Source: Candidatus Omnitrophota bacterium (lineage in GTDB: Bacteria > Hinthialibacterota > Hinthialibacteria > Hinthialibacterales > JAKPRU01). Taken from it: a stretch of DNA of 64,000 bases. This document shows positions 1 through 7,258 of this stretch, piece by piece. The stretch is taken from NCBI GenBank assembly GCA_029570205.1, contig JAKQSI010000034.1:1-64000 (forward strand), given 5' to 3'. The translations under genes and the position numbers were made by a program. The notes under the pieces are model-generated. The model did no database searches and was not told the origin of the DNA. It saw only the letters and a program-made list of their open reading frames with translations. The number at the start of each line of letters is the position of its first letter. Position 1 is the first letter of the stretch.

Positions 1-2
1 GC

Positions 3-75
3 CGATGGGGGAGTCCTTCCGTTCCGTTCCGAGTCGCTTCGCTCCTCTTCACTCCACTTCAGGACTCCCCCATCG
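3..75. repeat. 15-bp perfect inverted repeat at the left edge
   Basis: Positions 3-17 and 61-75 are exact reverse complements (arm CGATGGGGGAGTCCT) around a pyrimidine-rich 43-base spacer. A minus-strand reading frame starting at ATG 116, behind a good GGAGGT ribosome site at about 121-126, would run through this hairpin and off the edge. Its sequence is low-complexity (many Glu, Arg, Ser), so I read the region as a palindromic repeat rather than a gene. A truncated gene start remains possible. Confidence 0.5.
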
Positions 76-136
76 CATTCCTCCGACCTTTCTTTTCGTC
101 TTCTTATCATCTTCATCTTTAACCTCCGTTTCTACA

Positions 137-358
137 CTAATTTCTCACAGGAGGTTGTCTCAGGGAATGTTGGCACAGAGGGCCAATGGAGTGGTCGAAT
201 CGTGTGTGAGTCGCGCCGGGATAAACCAGATGAGCCATGGCAAGTTGTTTGATCCGGCGAAGCCGCTGAAAAACGGATGTGTCGATGAGCTCGGCTTCCT
301 TTTCCGACCTGTTTACGAAGCCATGGATAGGATCTCGTATTTCCCTGGGATTTGCCAT
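137..358 (-). pseudogene. Truncated HD-domain phosphohydrolase N-terminus
   Basis: About 73 codons read like the beginning of the dGTPase-like HD phosphohydrolase family: [11 protein letters not shown], then [20 protein letters not shown], then [10 protein letters not shown], the segment carrying the first catalytic His. Full-length relatives run to 400 residues or more. Here the frame leaves the family directly after FDHSIG, adds an unrelated 15-residue tail and stops. I found no continuation in the other two minus-strand frames. ATG 358 has an AGGGGAA ribosome site and is preferred to the GTG two codons upstream. The catalytic HD pair is missing, so this is most likely a deletion remnant. 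Confidence 0.65.
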
Positions 359-494
359 CTTCACTTCCCCTGCCCAAATCGAGTCATAATCGAATGCGAA
401 ACAATACTCCTGGGTTACTCAGGATATAAGACTCTGCTTTTCACCTGCCCGCGATATGAGATTGGATAAAGGAATTAATGCTTAAGAGGGATTA

Positions 495-568
495 TGGCAG
501 AAATGATTCCTCCTGGCAAGCACATCACGATTTAAAATACTGTTCCCCAGGTGCGTGCATTTCTGCCA
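495..568. repeat. 11-bp perfect inverted repeat
   Basis: TGGCAGAAATG at 495-505 is exactly complementary to 558-568. A second small palindrome, ATTGTAAG-TC-CTTACAAT, lies at 579-596, just beyond the stop of the receiver gene at 605. There is no T-run for either direction, so a terminator role is uncertain. Confidence 0.4.
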
Positions 569-604
569 ATGCATGAGAATTGTAAGTCCTTACAATGAAG
601 GCGG

Positions 605-1042
605 TTACGCCACCTCTTCCATGTTCATTCCGTGGAACGGGCCGACACCGGGAAGGCGCTCGCAGGGGATTCCCATCGCATGGCAAACCGCGTTCAGAAT
701 CTGGTTCTCATCGGAGTTTCGAGAGATGATTGCATCGGCCCCGCGCGCGGAGGCATCGATGGTGCAAGAGCCGTGCTGGTGCTCCGAGACGATCATCAGC
801 GCGATGTTGGGAGCGGCCATCCGAATTGCCACCAGAAGGTTCTTGCCGTGAAGGCTCGGCATTCTCTCGTCCAATACCAGCAAATCCGCATGACGTGACC
901 CGGCATCAAAGACGGTCTGTTCCGGGGTTGAAGCCGGAAAGACAATAGCCCCCTGCGGCCGAACAACCTTCTGGATGTCATTAACCAGTTTCGGATCGGG
1001 CGATGCGATGATAATGCGTTTCTTTTTCAGGTGTACGTTCAT
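605..1042 (-). CDS. Response-regulator receiver-domain protein, atypical
   Basis: A stand-alone CheY-like receiver domain of about 145 residues with no output domain. The phosphoacceptor Asp is in LLVLDERMP and the switch Ser in LMIVSEH. The conserved Lys near the end of the domain is replaced (GADAIISRNS), and the N-terminal acidic pocket is SPDP instead of a DD pair. Phosphorylation chemistry may therefore be altered. The chosen start (MNVHLKKKR) has a GGGGGA ribosome site; an ATG five codons upstream at 1057 has none. No histidine kinase is visible nearby, so the partner is unknown. Confidence 0.75.
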   Translation of the reverse strand: MNVHLKKKRIIIASPDPKLVNDIQKVVRPQGAIVFPASTPEQTVFDAGSRHADLLVLDERMPSLHGKNLLVAIRMAAPNIALMIVSEHQHGSCTIDASARGADAIISRNSDENQILNAVCHAMGIPCERLPGVGPFHGMNMEEVA

Positions 1043-1057
1043 CTTTTTATCCCCCAT

Positions 1058-1388
1058 TCTAAAGGATCTTCAGTCTTCACTACAAAGTATATCCGAGTAA
1101 ACCCGGAAATGCCTGAAGTCGTGACAACTTATTACAACTTTGGGGGAAAAGGGGGGTTTTTCGGGGCGGGAGGCTTTTTCCTTACCCCGACCCTCTCTCC
1201 AAGGACCGAAAGGGGGAGGAAAAAAATGGGACAAATGAGACCACTGGGACTGATAGGACTTGAGGGGATAGAGAGGTGAGATGCCGATTCAGGGGATTCT
1301 TACGCGGACCATTTCCCGGCTGGAGAAGGAGCCGTTATACAGTTCTTCGGAGGGAGAGAGGAGAACTACAATCCTGTTGAAATGAGTC
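1058..1388. other. Intergenic, no gene; degenerate palindromic repeat
   Basis: No reading frame here has coding character. The stretch at about 1183-1222 (ACCCTCTCTCCAAGGACC followed by GAAAGGGGGAGG) resembles a pyrimidine/purine inverted-repeat family also seen at 49469-49490 and, weakly, near 39950. Two G-runs followed by T-runs occur at about 1141-1180. Confidence 0.4.
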
Positions 1389-1712
1389 TTATCCCTGCAG
1401 CCAGCTGCGGATGACGCCGGCGACGTCTTGAGGATTGGCGCTGCTATACTCGCGGACATGCTCTTCCATCTTGATGCGGCGCTGTTCCTCGGCGGGCAGG
1501 GCGGCAAGGTCGCCGAAGCGATTGATCCCCAGTTCCGAAAGGCTTAACTCCCGCCTGGTGATCACCGGTTCTGCCAAGTCCATGGCCTCGGGCAGTTCCT
1601 CATCGCGGATGGCCTTTTTTGGCCGGAAATCCGTGACCGCCATGATATACCCGGCCACACAGAAACTCAGCAGGCCGACAATTACGCTCAACATGGTAAG
1701 CAGGTCATCCAT
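1389..1712 (-). CDS. Small membrane protein with a FliF-like C-terminal tail
   Basis: A 107-residue protein starting MDDLLTMLSV, with one N-terminal membrane segment (about residues 4-25) and a charged cytoplasmic part. The tail NPQDVAGVIRSWLQ resembles the extreme C-terminus of FliF, the flagellar MS-ring protein, whose last helix (pattern VAxVIRxWL) binds FliG. The rest of FliF is absent. The frame stays open upstream to 1955, but that extension is Ser/Pro/Thr-rich and looks non-coding. No flagellar genes occur in the window, so a FliG-binding role is only a suggestion. It could also be a generic helical tail. Confidence 0.6.
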   Translation of the reverse strand: MDDLLTMLSVIVGLLSFCVAGYIMAVTDFRPKKAIRDEELPEAMDLAEPVITRRELSLSELGINRFGDLAALPAEEQRRIKMEEHVREYSSANPQDVAGVIRSWLQG

Positions 1713-2214
1713 TGTTTTACGCCCGGAGGGGTTCAGTCTGTCGGTATTATACAGCGGGAGGTGGGGGGAGGGAAATGGGGGGATAGAACGCCGGTGATTG
1801 TGCAACATGGGCTGGAAAGTGTGTGGAGGTGCATTGTGAGAAGGGGTTTGAGAGGAGGAGTAAGGGGAAGATGAGAATCGCGTTCGGGTGATGTCGGAAG
1901 GGATGATCGAGGTGGGAGTGGGTATAAAGATAATGGAAGGCATCGTTTTCAACATCCCACAGGGCGGGCGTGCCCGATTCGGCAGATCGTTTCGGTGGAG
2001 GCTTCGGAGATCAAAAACGTGGCCATCTATGTTTGACCTTACTTAATTCTTTCTGATTTCATGGGTTATCATGCGCATAAATACGCGACTTGCGGAATCG
2101 CTGCCTATCCGCTCGAAAACAGGGGATTCTTCTCGAAAATACCGAGATATTTGATGTTTCAATGTGAATTTATGATATCCTATGGGAAAAATTCCGTTCG
2201 TCCGGGAGAAAGGC
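1713..2214. other. Divergent intergenic region with a G-quadruplex-type motif
   Basis: This is the 500-base gap between the divergent FliF-tail-like gene and the Nif3-family gene. At 1756-1782 the plus strand carries four G-tracts of three or more (GGG, GGGGGG, GGG, GGGGGG) with loops of 4, 1 and 4 bases, a classic G-quadruplex pattern. A purine-rich stretch extends to about 1880. I found no convincing gene or consensus promoter. Confidence 0.35.
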
Positions 2215-3015
2215 ATGATTAACGCCAAGAAAATTCTTCATTATCTGATTTGCAGCAGTCCCTGGGTGAATCCGCGCCAGACGGTGGATACGGTCTATTT
2301 TGGCGAGGAAGAACGTGAGGTTGAGAAGGTCGGGGTATGTTGGATACCCGCCATTCAGACGCTCCGGGCCGCCCACAAGGCGGGATGTGGAATGGTGGTG
2401 GCTCACGAGCCTCTGTTTTGGGAACACCTGCCGACCGACCGGTACTGGTATGATAAAGAGCCTGGAATCACAAAACGGAAGTTCCTGGAAGAGACCGGCA
2501 TGGTGGTTGTCCGCGCGCATGACAGCTGGGATAACTGGCCGGAAATCGGCATTCGAGATTCCTGGGCGCAGGGACTTGGGCTGACCAAACGGATTCGGGA
2601 CGGCAGCAATTGGCGTTGGAATGGGCTTTATGAGATTCCCGAACAGACACTACGGGAGTTTGCGCAACATGTCGCCGACCGGATTAAACCTCTCGGCGAG
2701 GACAGTGTCCAAGTGATCGGGGATCCCGAAAAAAAGGTGAGTCGGCCCTCCATCGGTGTCGGATGCGGGGGGCCGGATGCCGAGATGGTGTCGTATGGCT
2801 CGGATGTGCTGATTGTTTGTTACGACGGAGCGACATATTGGTCAACCCGCGAGCGACTGGCGGAAATGGGCGTGGCCGTTCTCACTGTTGAACACGGAAC
2901 CAGCGAAATGTGGGGGCTGGAAAACCTCTGCAAACACCTGGCAGAGGTTTTTCCAGAGACCTCTTTTCAGTATTTTGCTGAACATCCTCGAACCTGGACA
3001 GTGAAGGGACGATAA
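2215..3015 (+). CDS. Nif3-like dinuclear metal-centre protein
   Basis: 266 residues of the Nif3/YbgI family, often labelled GTP cyclohydrolase I type 2 homologue, whose biochemical role is unsettled. Visible signatures are the first metal-binding segment VVAHEPLFW, a second His/Asp region VVRAHDSWD, and the C-terminal EHGTSEMWGL, which corresponds to the family GHxxSE metal motif. Length is close to that of compact family members. The ATG at 2215 is chosen because GGGAGAAAGG lies just upstream; a more distal in-frame ATG at 2182 has no ribosome site. The gene converges with the next one, leaving only 11 bases between stops. Confidence 0.82.
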   Translation: MINAKKILHYLICSSPWVNPRQTVDTVYFGEEEREVEKVGVCWIPAIQTLRAAHKAGCGMVVAHEPLFWEHLPTDRYWYDKEPGITKRKFLEETGMVVVRAHDSWDNWPEIGIRDSWAQGLGLTKRIRDGSNWRWNGLYEIPEQTLREFAQHVADRIKPLGEDSVQVIGDPEKKVSRPSIGVGCGGPDAEMVSYGSDVLIVCYDGATYWSTRERLAEMGVAVLTVEHGTSEMWGLENLCKHLAEVFPETSFQYFAEHPRTWTVKGR

Positions 3016-3026
3016 CTCCCGTAGAT

Positions 3027-4157
3027 TCAGGATTCCTCTGTCAGCGCCAAAACAGGCCAGGGAGATAAGTCCTCCAGCGGTTTTCTGTCCGAAGCGTTCC
3101 GCAGAATCACAACGGCCTGTCCGGGGCCGAATTGCGACAGCTCCAGGTCGCCCGCGAAACGCCATTCCTGCTCTACCGACCAATCCGCTCTGCCGGACCG
3201 CCCGCCTTGAACAAAGAGGTTCCCTTTGTCGGTCGAACCGCTGCTCTCGTATGTCACGGGTCGAGCGCCGAGCGAGAGGAGCATTTCCCGGTCCAGGGCG
3301 ATTCCGTATGGTTCATAGTTCCATCGTTGAAACCGTTTCCGATAGCGCATGGTTTCCATTGCGGGACCGGGAGGAAGCGCTGTGAACGCTATGGCCCTCT
3401 GACCGCCCGGCATCTTTGCGGCAGAACCTCGCAAGAGTCTCTCTTCAAGGATTCGCTTGAGCGTGGCAAGAGAGGACCGGGGATTTCCTGTGCCCGGTTT
3501 GGCAAGGTCGGCATAGTAATCGGCAGGTTTCTCGCCGGGCCAGGGACCTCCGAATGAATGTGTCCAATGGGTGAGATAGGGCCAGGTTTTCGGGAAAGTC
3601 CAGGCAGCCAGATCGCTCCTTTCGATCGCTTGGGCGCAGCAGCCCTCCATCGGACAATAAGCGACCCGATGTGTTTCGATGACCGGCTTCCCGCTGGAGA
3701 GGACCAGCCTCTCCAGATTCCCGCCCGGCCGGAGACTCACCGGCCAGATTTCATCCGCAAGAGAGATTACCAATCGGTCTCGCTCGGGCCAGCCGGATTT
3801 GGGTTGGCGTTTGGAGAGGGGAGCAGGAAGAAACAACCCTGTGAGTTGTTGCGGATCGAGCGCAAAGTTCTTTGCAACCTGTTCCAGGAAGGCTTCCGGA
3901 TTCCTCTCCGCGACCGGGTGTACCAAAGTGACCGGTATGCCTATGCCCCCGGCAGCCCAGAGGGAGACCTCCCAAGTTTTTAGTGCCAGAGATGTGACAA
4001 TCCCTTTACCCGAAGTGTGCGCATTGCGAACGGCCTCGCAGGTGGCACGAATCCATTCCTCACCGCATTGGGGGTATTTTCCCTGCCTGGAGTTGAGGAT
4101 GGTGACCCATGAAATGTCGGGACGTTCCGGGCCGATTCTCTGAGCCAAATCCATCAT
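3027..4157 (-). CDS. Hypothetical protein, possible SLOG/DprA-like Rossmann domain
   Basis: 376 residues, not confidently assigned. The N-terminal half shows a pattern seen in SLOG/DprA/LOG nucleotide-binding domains. There is an early beta strand ending NSRQ (where DprA has GSR), then a long helix. SLALKTWEVSLWAAGGIGIP follows where the family has a small-residue loop plus helix. Later comes PERDRLVISLADEIW then LRPGGNLERL, resembling the RNRIIAxLSD and SGxxxTA blocks. The C-terminal third (from about residue 255) is separate and contains SVEQEWRFAGDLEL; I do not recognise it. Alternatives are an uncharacterised conserved family or a toxin-type C-terminus. It starts with two adjacent ATGs behind GGTGGG. 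Confidence 0.55.
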   Translation of the reverse strand: MMDLAQRIGPERPDISWVTILNSRQGKYPQCGEEWIRATCEAVRNAHTSGKGIVTSLALKTWEVSLWAAGGIGIPVTLVHPVAERNPEAFLEQVAKNFALDPQQLTGLFLPAPLSKRQPKSGWPERDRLVISLADEIWPVSLRPGGNLERLVLSSGKPVIETHRVAYCPMEGCCAQAIERSDLAAWTFPKTWPYLTHWTHSFGGPWPGEKPADYYADLAKPGTGNPRSSLATLKRILEERLLRGSAAKMPGGQRAIAFTALPPGPAMETMRYRKRFQRWNYEPYGIALDREMLLSLGARPVTYESSGSTDKGNLFVQGGRSGRADWSVEQEWRFAGDLELSQFGPGQAVVILRNASDRKPLEDLSPWPVLALTEES

Positions 4158-4226
4158 AAGCCCACCGTTTTCCAGGACATACGAAATCTATCCTATCAGA
4201 CTGCGCACAAAAGGAACATGACGCTC

Positions 4227-4255
4227 TTGGAGAATTGAGCGATTGGACCTATAAT
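4227..4255 (+). promoter_or_regulatory. Promoter of tRNA-Leu
   Basis: A perfect -10 hexamer TATAAT at 4250-4255 sits 17 bases downstream of TTGGAG (4227-4232), a partial match to the -35 consensus. The predicted start point near 4262 lies about 30 bases before the tRNA, a normal spacing. Confidence 0.6.
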
Positions 4256-4292
4256 GTTGGAGTTCCGGTTGATTTCAAGGAATTGACGAATT

Positions 4293-4376
4293 GCCGGAGT
4301 GGTGGAACTGGTAGACTCGCTAGGTTCAGGACCTAGTGTCCTCCGGGACGTGGGGGTTCAAGTCCCCCCTCCGGCA
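4293..4376 (+). tRNA. tRNA-Leu (anticodon CAG)
   Basis: An 84-base class II tRNA. The acceptor stem is GCCGGAG paired with CTCCGGC, with discriminator A at 4376. The anticodon stem CTAGG/CCTAG encloses TTCAGGA, giving anticodon CAG at 4327-4329. A long variable arm with a GTCC/GGAC stem and a T arm GGGGGTTCAAGTCCCCC follow. The 3' CCA is not encoded. No integrase or duplicated 3' end is nearby, so there is no sign of use as an attachment site. Confidence 0.96.
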
Positions 4377-4820
4377 GTTTGATTTTTACAGATGGTTCAG
4401 GTGTCTTTGCAATTGCTCGCCCGCCCGCCGGTTTTCCGGCCCATGTTCCCGTACAATGAAATTGTTAGAGGGTAACTGCGAACGAAACGTTCCAGATTGC
4501 GCCCGTTCACGGGCGGGATCATTTCACGCAAGCGAGAATCGAGGTCCGACAAAGTCTCGATGGAACAATTTGGGTCGTTCACCCCACACCGGGGTTCCTG
4601 CCCTGCCGTCGGATCATGGATAAAAATTCGTGTCCTTTTCCTCTTGTCTCTGCTACCCTGGATATGGGATATTCTTTCGCGCAGACGCTGGGAACGAAAA
4701 TGGACTCCCGGTTTATCCGTGGAGCAGGCAAATTGGACCATTGCCGGATTATCATTTGAATCAGGCTTTCCTATATCGGAAGAGAATCTCATGGCTGAAG
4801 AGGCCCGAAAGGAGAATTGA
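4377..4820. other. Leader region before the chemoreceptor, no convincing gene
   Basis: Open frames exist on both strands (plus 4497-4820, minus 4397-4972) but neither looks like a known protein, and the minus one overlaps the chemoreceptor start. A small hairpin, CGCCCG-TTCA-CGGGCG, lies at about 4502-4517. The ribosome site AAAGGAG for the chemoreceptor is at 4808-4814. Confidence 0.35.
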
Positions 4821-4823
4821 GTG

Positions 4824-7187
4824 ATGTTCCAGATTCGTAGCATCAAGACCAAGATCCTGCTCCTGAGTATTTTGGCTGTTGTGTTGACCGCCGTTTGCCT
4901 CGTGGCCGTTGTTTCAATCAAAAAGATCGGACTTCGAGCAAGCGTCAACGAGGAGTTGGACAAACTGGCCATGAACGAGACGGAGAAGATCGCAAAAGAC
5001 GTGTATCTGATGTGCCGAGCGGTACAGGAATCGGTACAACAGAAAGTCGCCGGCGATCTGAATGTCGCACGATATGTACTGGGGCGTACCGGCGGGATTT
5101 CGTTGTCTCAGGAAACCAGCACGTGGAACGCGATCAACCAGGATACGCAGGCAATCCAACAGGTGACTCTGCCGAAAATGCTGGCAGGGGATGCCTGGCT
5201 TGCCGAGGCAGACAGCATCACCAAACGATACCCGATTGTGGACGACGTCAGGGATATGGTGGGAAGTATTATCACGATATTCCAGCGCATGGACGCTTCC
5301 GGCAATATGCTCCGGATCAGTACGACAGCTGTGAAGCAAGACGGTACACGGGAGATTGGAACGTATATCCCGGCAATTGATCGTGACGGCAAACCGAATC
5401 CGGTTGTGGCCGCGACAATCCGGGGAGAATCGTACCAGGGAAGAGCGCAGGTTCTGGGTGACTGGTGTGTGAGCGCCTACGAGCCGATCTTCGATTCCTC
5501 CAGGAATGTTATCGGGATTCTGGGCGTCGCCGTAAAAGAAGAAAGTGTCGAAAGCCTGCGAAAAGGCATCATGGATATTGTTGTCGGGAAGACCGGCTAT
5601 GTCTTCATCCTGGGCGGAACCGGTGAACAGAAGGGTCAGTACATCATCTCCTACAAAGGAGAACGCGACGGGGAGAACATTTACGAGGCCCAAGACGCTA
5701 AAGGAGAATACTTCGTAAAATCGATCATTGACAAAGCCCTCAAGCTGAAAGAAAGAGAGGTCGCTTTTGAACGATATCCATGGAAAAACGTGGGTGAGAC
5801 AGTGCCCCGTATGAAACTGACCGCCATTGCTTATTTCGCGCCATGGGACTGGGTGATCGGCGTGGGAGCCTATGAGGATGATTTCCGTGACGCTCAAATT
5901 CGGGTGGATCACGCTCTGAATTCCATGGTGATATGGACCATGGTGGCAGCTGTCATCCTGACAATCGCCTTTGTCTTCTTCTCGTTTGTGCTGGCGGGAA
6001 GGATCGCCAATCCGTTGCGACATGCCGCCGACTTTGCCCAGAAAGTGTCTGATGGCGATCTGACTCAAGTCATCCATGTCGAACAGAAAGACGAGGTCGG
6101 TCAGTTAGTCGATGCACTGAATCACATGTCAAAGAACCTGCGTGAAGTAATGAGCCAGATCCAGGATGCCGCCGAACAGGTAGCGTCCAGCAGTGAGGAA
6201 CTTTCGTCCTCCGCGCAGAATCTTTCCAGCGCTGCCACAGAACAGGCCGCCAGCCTGGAGGAGACCTCCGCTTCCATTGAGGAATTGACAGCCTCCGTGG
6301 AGCAGAACGCGCAGCACGCCAAGGAAACCGAGCGGATAGCCGGGGACGCGGCAACCGCCATGGATGAAAGTGTCTCACAAATGGTGAAAGCGGTGGAAAT
6401 CTGCGGCAACACCGTGCAAATGGCGAAAGACGGCGGTACGGCAGTCAACAGCATGGTCGGCGCGATGAACAATATCGCTCAGAGCTCCAAGAAAATCGCG
6501 GAGATCATTAAGGTGATCGACGATATTGCCGACCAGACCAACCTTCTGGCGCTCAATGCTGCCATTGAGGCCGCCCGCGCGGGCGAAATGGGTAAAGGCT
6601 TTGCCGTGGTTGCCGTGGAAGTCCGCAAACTTGCCGAACGCAGCCAGGTGGCCGCCAAAGAGATTACCGGAATGATTACAGATACCGTGAGCCGAATCGA
6701 AGGCGGCGTGGGCCTGGCCAACCAGTGCGGATCGAGCCTCGAAAAGATCGTCGGCGGCATCGCGGAGGTGTCACAGACAATTGATGAGGTTTCGCACTCC
6801 AGCCAGAACCTGGCGGAGAAAATCCGTCAGACTGCGCAACTTGTTCAGGAAATCAGCACGGCTTGCGAGGAACAGTCATCCGGGTCAAACCAGATCCGCC
6901 AGGCGGTCATCACACTCGATCAAGTGACTCAGCAGAATTCTGCGACCTCCGAAGAAACCGCCGCGGCCAGCGAAGAGCTCGCCGGCCAGGCACAGATGAT
7001 GCAGGAATTGATATCCCGATTCAAAATCGGAGCGGAGTTTCACGAGGCAACAAGAACGCCAAAAGCGTCCTCTGCCGGAAACCGTCGTCAAGTTGCACCC
7101 CGGTCAACCGCAGAAAAATTGCGACTGCCGCCTCCGAGAGGATCCGCTCACAAGGAGGACAGCGATCAGGAATTCACCGAGTTCTGA
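4824..7187 (+). CDS. Methyl-accepting chemotaxis protein with periplasmic Cache sensor
   Basis: 787 residues with the full chemoreceptor layout. The first membrane helix spans about 10-30 ([17 protein letters not shown]). A periplasmic double-Cache-type sensor follows to about 365, then a second helix ([17 protein letters not shown]), a HAMP linker ([18 protein letters not shown]) and a long signalling hairpin. The CheA/CheW-contact tip is the classic [11 protein letters not shown] then [17 protein letters not shown]. The protein ends EFTEF, which fits the tethered CheR/CheB-binding pentapeptide pattern. A GTG directly before the ATG is an alternative start; GGAG at 4811-4814 suits either. 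No che genes lie nearby, so it must feed a distant array. The ligand is unknown. Confidence 0.93.
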   Translation: MFQIRSIKTKILLLSILAVVLTAVCLVAVVSIKKIGLRASVNEELDKLAMNETEKIAKDVYLMCRAVQESVQQKVAGDLNVARYVLGRTGGISLSQETSTWNAINQDTQAIQQVTLPKMLAGDAWLAEADSITKRYPIVDDVRDMVGSIITIFQRMDASGNMLRISTTAVKQDGTREIGTYIPAIDRDGKPNPVVAATIRGESYQGRAQVLGDWCVSAYEPIFDSSRNVIGILGVAVKEESVESLRKGIMDIVVGKTGYVFILGGTGEQKGQYIISYKGERDGENIYEAQDAKGEYFVKSIIDKALKLKEREVAFERYPWKNVGETVPRMKLTAIAYFAPWDWVIGVGAYEDDFRDAQIRVDHALNSMVIWTMVAAVILTIAFVFFSFVLAGRIANPLRHAADFAQKVSDGDLTQVIHVEQKDEVGQLVDALNHMSKNLREVMSQIQDAAEQVASSSEELSSSAQNLSSAATEQAASLEETSASIEELTASVEQNAQHAKETERIAGDAATAMDESVSQMVKAVEICGNTVQMAKDGGTAVNSMVGAMNNIAQSSKKIAEIIKVIDDIADQTNLLALNAAIEAARAGEMGKGFAVVAVEVRKLAERSQVAAKEITGMITDTVSRIEGGVGLANQCGSSLEKIVGGIAEVSQTIDEVSHSSQNLAEKIRQTAQLVQEISTACEEQSSGSNQIRQAVITLDQVTQQNSATSEETAAASEELAGQAQMMQELISRFKIGAEFHEATRTPKASSAGNRRQVAPRSTAEKLRLPPPRGSAHKEDSDQEFTEF

Positions 7188-7205
7188 TTGGTTTGCCGGG
7201 ACGCG

Positions 7206-7247
7206 CGGCGGAGGAGAACAGCCTGTCTCCTCCGCCGTGTTTGCTTC
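7206..7247 (+). terminator. Rho-independent terminator after the chemoreceptor gene
   Basis: A perfect 12-bp stem CGGCGGAGGAGA/TCTCCTCCGCCG (7206-7217 and 7226-7237) with an 8-base loop, followed by TGTTTGCTT. It lies 19 bases after the chemoreceptor stop and may also block read-through from the converging gene. Confidence 0.75.
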
Positions 7248-7258
7248 ATTCGAAAGAA

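Noticed and set aside
4293-4376. Integration site for a mobile element at tRNA-Leu
   Set aside because: No integrase, no repeated tRNA 3' end and no foreign-looking gene cluster adjoins it.
4397-4972. 191-codon minus-strand frame before and across the chemoreceptor start
   Set aside because: It overlaps the well-supported chemoreceptor coding sequence, has no recognisable domains and lacks a convincing ribosome site.
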